This document shows, one piece after another, positions 28,160-37,491 of a DNA stretch of 64,000 nt. Made by a program: the position numbers and the translations under genes. Numbering within the stretch: the stretch's first letter is position 1; each line of letters starts with the position of its first letter. The notes beneath the pieces are model-generated. The model had not been told where the DNA came from and searched no databases. It saw only the letters and a list, made by a program, of their open reading frames with translations. The DNA is taken from the NCBI GenBank assembly GCA_900544995.1, contig UQXC01000002.1, positions 31,476-95,475 of the forward strand, read 5' to 3'. Source of the stretch: an uncultured Collinsella sp. GTDB lineage: Bacteria; Actinomycetota; Coriobacteriia; Coriobacteriales; Coriobacteriaceae.

Positions 28160-28262
28160 GTCCGTGAGACCAACTTCTTCGGTGTAGTCGAGGGCAAATC
28201 CATATCTTAGACAAGAATTCGGGATTTGCAAGCACATACACGCACCCCACATGAGCTGCGCG

Positions 28263-28268
28263 GTATAC
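28263..28268 (+). promoter_or_regulatory. Probable -10 of dinB, suggesting a leaderless mRNA
   Basis: TATACT ends seven bases before the dinB ATG at 28276, so transcription would begin at or next to the start codon. No Shine-Dalgarno precedes that ATG. The -35 region is poor. No LexA-like box of the GAAC-N4-GTTC type was found. Confidence 0.4.
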
Positions 28269-28275
28269 TCATGAC

Positions 28276-29529
28276 ATGGAAAGACGCGAACATACATACG
28301 GTTATGAGGATGCCACGGGCGTCACGCCGCCTCCCTGGACGGGTCCGGCGGTGGGCCTGATGGACCTCGATGCGTTTTTTGCGAGCGTGGAAATGCTCGA
28401 TCATCCCGAATGGCGCGGCAAGCCGCTCATCGTGGGTGGCGATGCCGATTCTCGCGGCGTTGTGTCCACCTGCTCATACGAGGCGCGTCGCTTTGGCGTG
28501 CACTCCGCCATGCCCTCGGCGGAGGCGCAGCGCCTCTGTCCGCAGGCCATTTGGACGCACGGGCATTTCGATCGCTACCACGAGGTCAGCGCACAGGTCA
28601 TGGCGATTCTTGCCGAGGAGACGCCGCGCGTTGAGCGCGTATCCATCGACGAAGCCTTTATCGATATCACACCGGGTCGCTTTGCGCCCGAAGACCCGCT
28701 GCTGGTTGCGCGGCGTATAAGCGACCGCGTGGCAGCGCTGGGAGTGACGTGCTCCATTGGCGTGGGCTGCAACAAGACGGTCGCAAAGATCGCAAGCGAG
28801 CGGGATAAGCCGTTTGGGTTGACCATCGTGCGCCCCGGAACCGAGCAGCGCTTTTTGGCCGCACTGCCGGTATCTGCCATGAGCGGCATCGGGCGCTCGG
28901 CCGAGGAGCGACTGCGCCGCATGCGCATCTACACCCTCGGAGAGCTATCACGTGCACCGGAATCCACCTTGGCCTCTATTTTTGGCGTCAATGGCGAACG
29001 TATGCGCCAGCGTGCGCTAGGACTCGAAATCTCCGAAGTCACGAGTCTCGATGAAGAGCGCGAGGTTAAATCGGTGAGCAACGAGCGCACCTTTGCTAAA
29101 GATTTGACTGAGCGTGGGGATATTGAGGCGGCTATTGCCCTACTGGGTGAGTCCGTCGGACGACGCTTACGTCGCCAGGGACTGACGGGCGCCACGGTGA
29201 CGCTCAAGCTTAAATATTCGTATGGCAGCGGACGCTCGGCGCAGCGGCGGCTTCCACACCCCACCGATGATGAGAATATCTTTGTTGCCGTAGCACTCGA
29301 ACTGCTCGACAACATCTGGCAGGAAGGCATGCATGTTCGCTTAGCGGGCATCGGCATGAGCGACTTCGACCACCAAGGCGGGATCCAAACCGACCTGTTC
29401 TGCGAAGTCGATGACCGCGGGGCCCAATCCAGCGACCGACGCGACCTCTCGGTCGCTATCGACGCCGTCCGAGACAAGTTCGGCGACACCGCCCTATCCT
29501 TCGGCCGCCAATCCCGCTTCAATAACTAG
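28276..29529 (+). CDS. dinB: DNA polymerase IV (Y family)
   Basis: An error-prone translesion polymerase of 417 residues. The catalytic motifs are LMDLDAFFASVEM and RVSIDEAFIDIT, with the YEARRFGVHSAMP segment and CSIGVGCNKTVAKIAS. A little-finger domain follows. A QTDLF peptide near residue 375 is a good beta-clamp binding motif. The N-terminus has about 28 residues before the first motif, rich in charged residues, and no Shine-Dalgarno. An internal ATG at 28360 would be very close to the core, so the upstream start is preferred, read from a leaderless mRNA. The gene is divergent from rpsP. Confidence 0.93.
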   Translation: MERREHTYGYEDATGVTPPPWTGPAVGLMDLDAFFASVEMLDHPEWRGKPLIVGGDADSRGVVSTCSYEARRFGVHSAMPSAEAQRLCPQAIWTHGHFDRYHEVSAQVMAILAEETPRVERVSIDEAFIDITPGRFAPEDPLLVARRISDRVAALGVTCSIGVGCNKTVAKIASERDKPFGLTIVRPGTEQRFLAALPVSAMSGIGRSAEERLRRMRIYTLGELSRAPESTLASIFGVNGERMRQRALGLEISEVTSLDEEREVKSVSNERTFAKDLTERGDIEAAIALLGESVGRRLRRQGLTGATVTLKLKYSYGSGRSAQRRLPHPTDDENIFVAVALELLDNIWQEGMHVRLAGIGMSDFDHQGGIQTDLFCEVDDRGAQSSDRRDLSVAIDAVRDKFGDTALSFGRQSRFNN

Positions 29530-29576
29530 TCTTTTTTGGACGGGGGGGTTGCTGCCTTCCGTCCGACACGGCATTG

Positions 29577-29697
29577 GTAGTCAATTTGGGACGGGGCTAT
29601 TTTAGCTACCCCTATATATCGGTTGAGATTCATTCGGCCTAATTCATTCACCGTCAGCCAAAGGGTAGCTAAAATAGCCCCGTCCCAAATTGACTAC
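29577..29697. repeat. REP-like inverted pair B downstream of the RAYT gene
   Basis: Units at 29577-29609 and 29665-29697 are exact inverted copies (36 bases pair, 29576-29611 with 29663-29698) with a 55-base spacer. The left unit begins GTAGTCAATTTGGGACGGGG and ends TTTAGCTAC. The bases after GTAG differ from pair A (TCA for CTA), but both arms changed together, keeping the pairing. Confidence 0.9.
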
Positions 29698-29740
29698 CCC
29701 GGATGCCCGGTTTGGCGAGCGTAGCAAGAATTACCTCGCC

Positions 29741-29753
29741 TGAAATGAGCTAC
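29741..29753. repeat. Half REP unit at the 3' end of the RAYT gene
   Basis: TGAAATGAGCTAC matches the right end of the degenerate unit at 30697-30724 (TCAAATGAGCTAC) in 12 of 13 positions. It includes the RAYT stop codon. Confidence 0.6.
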
Positions 29754-30499
29754 TTTTCAACTTTGACTTTTTGAATCGTGCAGTGGCCGATGCCCGTGAG
29801 GCGCACGATCTGCTTGATCGAAAAGCCCTCGCTTTTGAGCTTACGGATACAGTCATCACGCACGCCCTTGGGCAGAGCGTTGAGATGGTGAGGCTCGTAT
29901 GGTTTGAGCAACGCCTGCGCAAACTCAAGCGCGTCAGCATCACTCACATGAGCGCCATAACGGAAGCAATAGCCATTGGGCTCGCCCGAGGTGCTAAATG
30001 CAAAAAATCTCTGGGAATTCCCGAGCAACCCGAGCACGCAATCAGTCTTACAAATTCCCGGATAGCCCATATACTCGCTAAAGCTGCTCCAGCGATAGAG
30101 CGAAGCAGTGCCAATTCTGGCTTTCGCAGGGTTATCGTGAATGTAACGAACGCAGTTGAGCAGCTGATCATCATCGAGAATCGGCACACTCTTAAATCGA
30201 TCCTGGAAAACAGGACCTCTCCTGCCTGTCTTAGAATTGAAATACATGGCATAAGCCGTCGTAATCGAATGCATGCAATCGCTCAGGTGAGCATGCCCGT
30301 CATCTAGCAACAAGTGAATGTGATTATCCATAAGGCACCATGCGATGACATCCACTTTGAACTTCTGGCATTTCGAAGCTATCAGTCGAATCAGATAGAG
30401 TCGATCGTCAGCATCCTCAAATATCAGCTGACCACCACAGCCCTTTTGGACGACATGGTAATAGCCGTAAACAGAGATTTCCCGCGCGGTCCGAGTCAT
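29750..30499 (-). CDS. REP-associated tyrosine transposase (RAYT, Y1 HUH family)
   Basis: A 249-residue Y1-type HUH nuclease related to IS200/IS605 TnpA. It has the opening REISVYGYYHVVQKG, the HUH pair in MDNHIHLLL, and the putative nucleophile Tyr in NCVRYIHDNPAKA. A C-terminal helix-turn-helix-like segment (SIKQIVRLTGIGHCTIQKV) is typical of RAYTs. I start at the ATG at 30499, eight bases from GGAGG; the frame extends upstream by 20 codons. Single-copy RAYTs act on REP palindromes marked by GTAG, and exactly such repeats border this gene on both sides. It shows no frameshift and looks intact. Base composition is somewhat lower in GC than its neighbours, suggesting separate ancestry. Confidence 0.88.
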   Translation of the reverse strand: MTRTAREISVYGYYHVVQKGCGGQLIFEDADDRLYLIRLIASKCQKFKVDVIAWCLMDNHIHLLLDDGHAHLSDCMHSITTAYAMYFNSKTGRRGPVFQDRFKSVPILDDDQLLNCVRYIHDNPAKARIGTASLYRWSSFSEYMGYPGICKTDCVLGLLGNSQRFFAFSTSGEPNGYCFRYGAHVSDADALEFAQALLKPYEPHHLNALPKGVRDDCIRKLKSEGFSIKQIVRLTGIGHCTIQKVKVEK

Positions 30500-30600
30500 A
30501 CGCATCTCCTCCTCTACAGATAACAAATACGTTACCCGAGTCGGAAAGCTAAATTTCACGCAATGAACCGCAACTCGCTTCTATCGGCGAACGGTAGGTA

Positions 30601-30633
30601 GTAGCTAAAAAAGCCCCGTCCCAAATTAGCTAC
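30601..30633. repeat. Single REP-like unit C upstream of RAYT
   Basis: One 33-base unit, from GTAGCTAA to TTAGCTAC with CCCCGTCCC inside. It is identical to the right unit of pair A, 9 kb away. The ends alone form an 8-bp inverted repeat. Confidence 0.88.
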
Positions 30634-30649
30634 TTTGGGCAAAAAGAAA

Positions 30650-30683
30650 GCCGGGCAGGTGCGGAAAACAGCAACTGCCCGGC
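30650..30683 (-). terminator. Rho-independent terminator after rsfS
   Basis: GCCGGGCAG pairs with CTGCCCGGC, followed on the minus strand by TTTCTTTTT. It ends the obgE-rsfS transcript and lies between repeat units C and D. Confidence 0.8.
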
Positions 30684-30696
30684 GATATGCGTGAGG

Positions 30697-30724
30697 GTAG
30701 CTAACCCCGTCTCAAATGAGCTAC
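30697..30724. repeat. Degenerate REP-like unit D at the rsfS stop
   Basis: A 28-base version: GTAGCTAA, CCCCGTCTCAAA, TGAGCTAC. It lacks about five bases of the A-rich part. Its outer end overlaps the rsfS stop codon (TAG, 30726-30724). Confidence 0.75.
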
Positions 30725-31179
30725 TAGAGGAGGTTGAGGGGGAGCTGGGGGGCGTCTCCCCAGAGTTTCTCGAGGCGGTAGAAGTCGCGGGCTTCGGGAG
30801 TGAAGACGTGGACGACAACCGAACCGTAGTCCATGAGCATCCAGGTCTTCTGCTCGCGGCCCTCGATGGAGAACGGATGCTCGCCGCAAGCCTCGGCGAC
30901 CTTCTCCTCAATCTCGTCGACGATGGAATCAACCTGGCGGTTGTTAGTGCCGGTAGCGAGGACAAAGTAGTCGCACACATCGGAAAGCTCGGTCAGGTCG
31001 AGCACCTGAACGTCCTCGCCTTTCTTGTCGTAGGCGGCCTGCGCGGCGGCGCGGGCGACATCCTCGGCGGCGACACCGCTCGCGGACAGCGAGGCGGCAG
31101 TGCGGTCGGACGTGGCAACGAAACTCTTGTGCTCCACACCTTCAAGAATCTGCTCGTCGGTCATGGTCTCTTCGGCCAT
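30724..31179 (-). CDS. rsfS: Ribosomal silencing factor RsfS
   Basis: Binds L14 and blocks 30S-50S joining in starvation. The product of 151 residues has the RsfS fold blocks DVQVLDLTELSDVCDYFVLATGTNNRQV and WMLMDYGSVVVHVFTPEARDFYRLEKLWGD. The N-terminus has an extra stretch of about 35 residues. The stop codon overlaps repeat unit D and is a double TAG TAG. Last gene of the obgE-nadD-yqeK-rsfS group. Confidence 0.94.
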   Translation of the reverse strand: MAEETMTDEQILEGVEHKSFVATSDRTAASLSASGVAAEDVARAAAQAAYDKKGEDVQVLDLTELSDVCDYFVLATGTNNRQVDSIVDEIEEKVAEACGEHPFSIEGREQKTWMLMDYGSVVVHVFTPEARDFYRLEKLWGDAPQLPLNLL

Positions 31180-31207
31180 GGAATACCTCTTTCTAGACGC
31201 ACCCGAG

Positions 31208-31816
31208 CTAGCGCAGCTGGGCGTAATGGTTGTAAATCGTAATAGCCGTGGGATAAAGATAACGCCCGGACTGGATCACATAGACCAGACCCTGCGCAAA
31301 ACAGGAGAAGAACAACTCGTCGAGCGTCGACTCCCCCACCATCTTACGCAACGCATGGGCATAGTCGCCGTGACGGTTGGGCTCGATGGCATCGGCCACA
31401 AAGACCACCATATCGAGCGGCGTCATGTCGCAGGCACCCACGGTGTGACGGTCGACAGCCTGGAAAACGGCCGGCGACAACTCGGGGAAAAGCTGCGGAA
31501 GCTCATAGGCGGCAACCGGGCCATGCAAAAGCGGCGTCGCGGCAGACGGAGAGCCGGCAATCTTAATGCCGTAATGCAGAGCGCGCGTGACCAGCTCGTC
31601 GTCGGAGAGCACCTTGTCCCAGTCATGGATCAGGCCGGCGGCAGCGGCATCAAAGCGGTCAACGCCGTAGACCTCGGCCAGATGAAGTGCAGTCTCGGCA
31701 ACACCCAGCGAATGCACATAGCGCTTGCGCTTATCCTTCATGCGAACATCGAGCAGCTCTTGAATGCGCTTGAGCAGCGCGCGCTCATCGCCCTCAAACT
31801 GATCCTCTACCGACAA
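31208..31816 (-). CDS. yqeK: HD-domain phosphohydrolase, YqeK type
   Basis: A 202-residue metal-dependent HD protein. Motifs are RYVHSLGVAETA, LIHDWDKVL, LLHGPVAAY, DRHTVGACDM and FVADAIEPNR, matching the YqeK family, whose characterised members hydrolyse Ap4A symmetrically to ADP. The start appears to be TTG at 31816, six bases from GGGGG. The place between nadD and rsfS is the usual one. Confidence 0.92.
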   Translation of the reverse strand: MSVEDQFEGDERALLKRIQELLDVRMKDKRKRYVHSLGVAETALHLAEVYGVDRFDAAAAGLIHDWDKVLSDDELVTRALHYGIKIAGSPSAATPLLHGPVAAYELPQLFPELSPAVFQAVDRHTVGACDMTPLDMVVFVADAIEPNRHGDYAHALRKMVGESTLDELFFSCFAQGLVYVIQSGRYLYPTAITIYNHYAQLR

Positions 31817-31828
31817 CGTAGACCCCCA

Positions 31829-32506
31829 TCACTCAAAATCTTCTTGGCCCAAATCGGCATATAGCCTGCGTTTGCGAATGTAGCCGAGCACGGACTCGCT
31901 CGTAAGATAGCGCACGCTCATGCCGCGGGCAACTCGCTTGCGAATGTTGGTCGAGCTAATCGCCAGCGCCGGAATCTGAATATAGCGCACGTCGAACGGC
32001 AGTCCCGACTCTTTGATTCGGGCACGCGCCGTATCGATATCAAAGCCCGGTCGCGTCGCAGCAATAAAGGTGGCAAGCTCAGCGATTCGTTCGGCATCAT
32101 GCCAGGTCACAATATCGATAATCGCGTCGGCGCCCGTAATAAAGTAGAGCTTTACCTGCGGCGGGTAAAAGTCGCGAAGGGCATGAAGCGTATCGGCCGT
32201 ATAGGTTACGCCCGGACGGTCGATCTCGAACCGGCTCGCCAAAAAGGCCGGGTTCGCGGCGGTGGCGAGGACCGTCATGGCATAACGGTCCTCGGCAGGC
32301 GTCACCGGCTTGTCAAGCTTAAAGGCCGGCGTGCCCGCCGGCATAAAGAGCACGGCATCCAAGTCGAGGGACTCGCGCGCCTGCTCGGCGGTCACCAGGT
32401 GCCCGTAATGGATGGGATCAAAGGTGCCACCCATAATGCCAAGCCTAAACTCCTGCCCGTCCTCTAGAGGAAGCTCGGGCAGACCGATTCCACCGCGCAG
32501 CGACAT
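31829..32506 (-). CDS. nadD: Nicotinate-nucleotide adenylyltransferase
   Basis: Joins nicotinate mononucleotide and ATP in NAD synthesis. The nucleotidyltransferase motif is LGIMGGTFDPIHYGHLVTAE, with the C-terminal ALAISSTNIRKRV (family SSTxIR). The product of 225 residues has an N-terminal extension of about 20 residues; the ribosome-binding site for this ATG is weak. Confidence 0.95.
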   Translation of the reverse strand: MSLRGGIGLPELPLEDGQEFRLGIMGGTFDPIHYGHLVTAEQARESLDLDAVLFMPAGTPAFKLDKPVTPAEDRYAMTVLATAANPAFLASRFEIDRPGVTYTADTLHALRDFYPPQVKLYFITGADAIIDIVTWHDAERIAELATFIAATRPGFDIDTARARIKESGLPFDVRYIQIPALAISSTNIRKRVARGMSVRYLTSESVLGYIRKRRLYADLGQEDFE

Positions 32507-32509
32507 GGC

Positions 32510-33988
<1,479 letters not shown>

Positions 33989-33992
33989 CTAC

Positions 33993-34036
33993 AAAAAAGA
34001 GGGAGACCCTTGAATCCTAAAACTCAAGTGCCTCCC
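33993..34036 (-). terminator. Terminator-like hairpin between rpmA and obgE
   Basis: GGGAGGCACTTGAG pairs imperfectly with CAAGGGTCTCCC and is followed on the minus strand by TCTTTTTTG. The obgE ribosome-binding site follows within about five bases. Confidence 0.75.
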
Positions 34037-34061
34037 ACATATGTGCTCTATGAAGGGTGAA

Positions 34062-34319
34062 TTACGCGTTCGCGAGCGGGCGTACGCTGACCCTGTGCTT
34101 GATACCCTTGTGGAACTCAACGGTACCGTCGACCAGCGCGAACAGCGTGTCGTCCTTACCACGGCCAACGTTCTCACCCGGGTGGATGTGCGTGCCGTGC
34201 TGACGGACGAGAATCGTGCCCGTGGTTACCGTCTGGCCGGCATAGCGCTTCGTGCCAAGGCGCTGACCGCGGGAGTCACGGCCATTACGGGAGGAACCGA
34301 GTCCTTTTTTGTGTGCCAT
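34062..34319 (-). CDS. rpmA: Ribosomal protein L27
   Basis: A 50S protein of 85 residues: [16 protein letters not shown], then [21 protein letters not shown]. The N-terminus begins directly at the mature sequence, without the extension cleaved by the protease Prp in Firmicutes, and no prp gene lies between rplU and rpmA. Confidence 0.97.
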   Translation of the reverse strand: MAHKKGLGSSRNGRDSRGQRLGTKRYAGQTVTTGTILVRQHGTHIHPGENVGRGKDDTLFALVDGTVEFHKGIKHRVSVRPLANA

Positions 34320-34352
34320 TGTGTATACCTACTCTTTCGTTACGAGTGTAAT

Positions 34353-34727
34353 CTACTCGGCGACGGGAGCCTCGGCAACAGCCTCAGCCTCTGCCTTGAC
34401 AGCCTTCTTGGCGCGGGAGGTAGCCTGAACCTTCACGATCTTCAGCTTGGTGAGCTGCTGACGGTGACCCTTCAGACGACGATAGCGCTTGCGCTTGTGG
34501 AACTTGAAGACCAGCTGCTTCTCGCCCTTGAACTGCTCAACGATCTGAGCGGTAACCTTGGCCTTGGCCAGCTTGTCGGGATCGGTGACGATCTTCTTAC
34601 CATCGTTGAGGAAGATAACCGGCAGGGTGACCTTGTCGCCCTCATTGCCCTCGATCTTCTCGACGGTGATGACATCGTCGGTGGCGACCTTGTACTGCTT
34701 GCCGCCCGTGTTAACGATTGCGTACAT
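34353..34727 (-). CDS. rplU: Ribosomal protein L21
   Basis: A 50S protein of 124 residues: MYAIVNTGGKQYKVATDD, then VFKFHKRKRYRRLKGHRQQLT. The ATG at 34727 has AGGG nine bases upstream. The C-terminal tail of about 20 residues is rich in Ala, Glu and Val. Confidence 0.96.
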   Translation of the reverse strand: MYAIVNTGGKQYKVATDDVITVEKIEGNEGDKVTLPVIFLNDGKKIVTDPDKLAKAKVTAQIVEQFKGEKQLVFKFHKRKRYRRLKGHRQQLTKLKIVKVQATSRAKKAVKAEAEAVAEAPVAE

Positions 34728-34794
34728 GTTTACTTGCCCTTCATGCATCAGTTAGTGCAACAGCCGAATATAGTAGCAGGCGAAAATACCCCCG

Positions 34795-35607
34795 TCAACG
34801 AGTATGTGGAGCAAATCCACAAGTTCGCACAGGTATGGGGCTGACGAGTCGGCCCTCGTCGTCCTCGCATGCTTGATTCTGACGCTCGACATCGTAGGAG
34901 CAGATGGTCACGAGGTCTTGCATACCGGTGGAAACAATAGGTGCATCCACGCCCGGGGTCAAGCCCTGCAACAAAACATCAGCAGCAGAAAGCAAAATTT
35001 CCGGACGCATGGAGCCCTCGTTGTCGGCATGGGTGTCGAGCATGAGCACCAAATGGTCCGGGCGCTCCCCCGCCGTGAGCTCATAGCCCACGAGCGTGTG
35101 ATCCAAATCCAAGCGCTTGCTCTTTTTGCCGCGCGCGTAGTCGATGCCGTGGCCCGCGCGCAGCGTGTCGATCGCACGACGCACCTCGTCGGCGCTTACG
35201 GGCGCCTCGGGATCCAAGTGCAGGTCGATGCGATACGACAGGCGCGTGAGCTGCGCCGTCAACGCCGGCGTGCGCACGTCGATGTACGCCGCCTCGATGG
35301 GCGCCAGATCGGCCGGAGACGCCGCAGCCAGGCGCCCAAACGCCTCGTCGAGCGCCACGAACTCGGTCATAAACAGGTCATACCACTCGCAGGTCGACGA
35401 CGTACCCACCGGCAGCGCCGAAGAGAAGCCCACGCGCATGTGCGGAGAGAAGCCCTGCGTGACGGCATAGGGAAGTCCCGCACGGCGCACGATGCGCTCA
35501 ATGGTATGGATTACTTCGAGATGGCCCAGGTACTTAAGGCGATCGCGCTTGCCATAGCGAACACGAAGCCTAAAGAGCGAGGGGTTGTCGGTCAGGCGCT
35601 CACTCAT
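34795..35607 (-). CDS. Radical-SAM-associated protein, DUF2344/TIGR03936 type
   Basis: A 270-residue protein starting with RLRVRYGKRDRLKYLGHLEV and with GFSPHMRVGFSSALPVG, typical of the DUF2344 family that is nearly always next to a TIGR03960 radical SAM gene and upstream of rplU. The function is not known to me. The ATG overlaps the upstream stop as ATGA, indicating coupled translation. No own metal-binding cluster is visible. Confidence 0.85.
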   Translation of the reverse strand: MSERLTDNPSLFRLRVRYGKRDRLKYLGHLEVIHTIERIVRRAGLPYAVTQGFSPHMRVGFSSALPVGTSSTCEWYDLFMTEFVALDEAFGRLAAASPADLAPIEAAYIDVRTPALTAQLTRLSYRIDLHLDPEAPVSADEVRRAIDTLRAGHGIDYARGKKSKRLDLDHTLVGYELTAGERPDHLVLMLDTHADNEGSMRPEILLSAADVLLQGLTPGVDAPIVSTGMQDLVTICSYDVERQNQACEDDEGRLVSPIPVRTCGFAPHTR

Positions 35608-37481
35608 GCGCGATCACCCATCAATACATTCTTGGCGTGGAGCGTGGGGCAGATCCCGCAGCCGGTGCACGACGTGCGGGTACAGTCGGGAGTCGTGACG
35701 CCCTCGAGCGAGCGACGGTACTCGCGCTCGAGGAAGCCGCGCGTGCAGCCGGGGCTCACGTGCTCCCACGGCAGGCGCCAGTCCAACTCGTAGGGCAGGT
35801 GCACGAGCTCATTGAGGTCGATGCCGTTTTTGGCAGCAGCTTCCTTCCAGTTATCGAGCGAGAAATGCTCTACCCAGGCGTCAAAGCGAGAGCCCGAGCG
35901 CCAAGCATCGATGATGACGGGCGTCATGTCACGACCGGCGCGGGAAAGCGCGGCCTCGATGAGCGAGGTCTCGGCATCGTGGTAATGCACGCGGACGGCA
36001 CGGTTGCGAACGCTCGTGATAAGCAGCTTCTGGCGACGCTTGACGTCGTCGTAGTCGAGCTGCGGGCACCACTGGAACGGCGTGGCAGCCTTGGGGATAA
36101 AGACCGAAACCGAGATCGACACCGAAATCGAGCCGCGACGAGCCTTGGGCACCACGGAACGACCGAGCTCCAGCACGTGATCGGCCAGATTGGCGATGGC
36201 CACGATGTCCTCGTCGCGCTCGCCGGGAAGGCCCATCATAAAGTAGAGCTTCATGCGGTTCCAGCCGGCCTCGAAGGCTGCCTTGGCCGCACGGTCCAGG
36301 TCCTCCTCGGTCACGTTTTTGTTAATGATGTCGCGCATGCGCTGGCTGCCGGCCTCGGGCGCGAACGTCAGGCCGCCCTTCTTTTCGCCGGCGACCGATT
36401 CGGCCATATCCACGCCAAACGAATCCAGGCGCTGCGACGGAATAGACACGCGAATACCCGTATCCTCCAGGCGACGGTTGAGCCTGCCGAGCACGTCGCG
36501 AATGCAGGAGTGGTCGGTCGTGGAGAGCGAGGTCAGCGACACCTCGTCATAGCCAGTCTTTTCCAGACCCTGAATCACCGACGAGACGATCTGATCGGCC
36601 GAGCGCTCGCGCACCGGGCGATACGTCATGCCGGCCTGGCAAAAACGGCAGCCGCGGGCGCAGCCGCGCAGGATCTCGATAGACAGGCGGTCGTGGACCA
36701 GCTGCGCATAGGGCACGCACGACTGCGACAGCGGATTCGTGGCGCCGAAATCCTCGACGACGCGCTTGTAGACCACAGCCGGCGCATCCTTACCCTCACG
36801 CGGCACGGTGTAGCCATGCGGCGAGCAGGGCTCGTCGTGAAGAACCTCATAGAGCGACGGCACGTAGTTGCCGGCAATGGATGCGAGCTGCTCAACAATC
36901 TGAGCGCGCGGGACTCCTTCGTCACGCAGGCGGCGATGCAGCTGGCAGGTCTCGAGCAGCGATTCCTCGCCCTCGCCGATGAGGATGGCATCGAAGAAGG
37001 CCGCGTACGGCTCGGGGTTGTACACCGAAGGGCCGCCGGCGATGATGATGGGGTCGTCTTCGCCTCGGTCGGCCGCTAACAGCGGAATGCCAGCGAGATC
37101 GAGAGCCTCGAGGAAATTCGTCACCGCCATCTCGTGCGGCACATGCAGGCCGACGATATCAAACGAAGCGACGGGGGCAGCACCTTCGAGCGACAGCAGC
37201 GGAATACCCGCCTCGCGCATGGCGTCACCCATATCGGGCCACGGCACATAGCCACGCTCGCAGGAGATGCCCTCGGCCTGGTTAAGGATGTTGTAGAGGA
37301 TGGCGATGCCCTGGTTGGGCAGACCAACCTCGTACACATCCGGGTAGATCAGGCAGCAACGGTAGTCGGCATCGGCCTTGGAAAGCGTGCCCCACTCGTG
37401 ATCGATATAGCGACTCGGCTTCTCGACCTTGGCGAGCAACGGCTCAATTAAATGAAAACAGTCTTGGTATGCAACGCGCAA
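35604..37481 (-). CDS. B12-binding-domain radical SAM protein, TIGR03960 type
   Basis: A 625-residue protein with a cobalamin-binding-like N-terminal domain (CLIYPDVYEVGLPNQGIAIL), then the radical SAM cluster motif RGCARGCRFCQAGMTYRPV (CxxxCxxC), and a C-terminal group of cysteines (TPDCTRTSCTGCGICP) that might bind a second cluster. The reaction is unknown; a role in RNA or translation is suggested only by its place before rplU-rpmA. The start is TTG at 37481, seven bases after AGGGG. Confidence 0.88.
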   Translation of the reverse strand: MRVAYQDCFHLIEPLLAKVEKPSRYIDHEWGTLSKADADYRCCLIYPDVYEVGLPNQGIAILYNILNQAEGISCERGYVPWPDMGDAMREAGIPLLSLEGAAPVASFDIVGLHVPHEMAVTNFLEALDLAGIPLLAADRGEDDPIIIAGGPSVYNPEPYAAFFDAILIGEGEESLLETCQLHRRLRDEGVPRAQIVEQLASIAGNYVPSLYEVLHDEPCSPHGYTVPREGKDAPAVVYKRVVEDFGATNPLSQSCVPYAQLVHDRLSIEILRGCARGCRFCQAGMTYRPVRERSADQIVSSVIQGLEKTGYDEVSLTSLSTTDHSCIRDVLGRLNRRLEDTGIRVSIPSQRLDSFGVDMAESVAGEKKGGLTFAPEAGSQRMRDIINKNVTEEDLDRAAKAAFEAGWNRMKLYFMMGLPGERDEDIVAIANLADHVLELGRSVVPKARRGSISVSISVSVFIPKAATPFQWCPQLDYDDVKRRQKLLITSVRNRAVRVHYHDAETSLIEAALSRAGRDMTPVIIDAWRSGSRFDAWVEHFSLDNWKEAAAKNGIDLNELVHLPYELDWRLPWEHVSPGCTRGFLEREYRRSLEGVTTPDCTRTSCTGCGICPTLHAKNVLMGDRA

Positions 37482-37491
37482 CGGAAAACCC

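Noticed and set aside
28200..28290. Possible LexA box near dinB
   Set aside because: No GAAC-N4-GTTC type palindrome; CGAACATACATACGGTT inside the gene is a poor match.
29538..29564. Terminator for dinB (GGACGG/CCGTCC)
   Set aside because: Only six pairs, a long loop and no T-tract after it.
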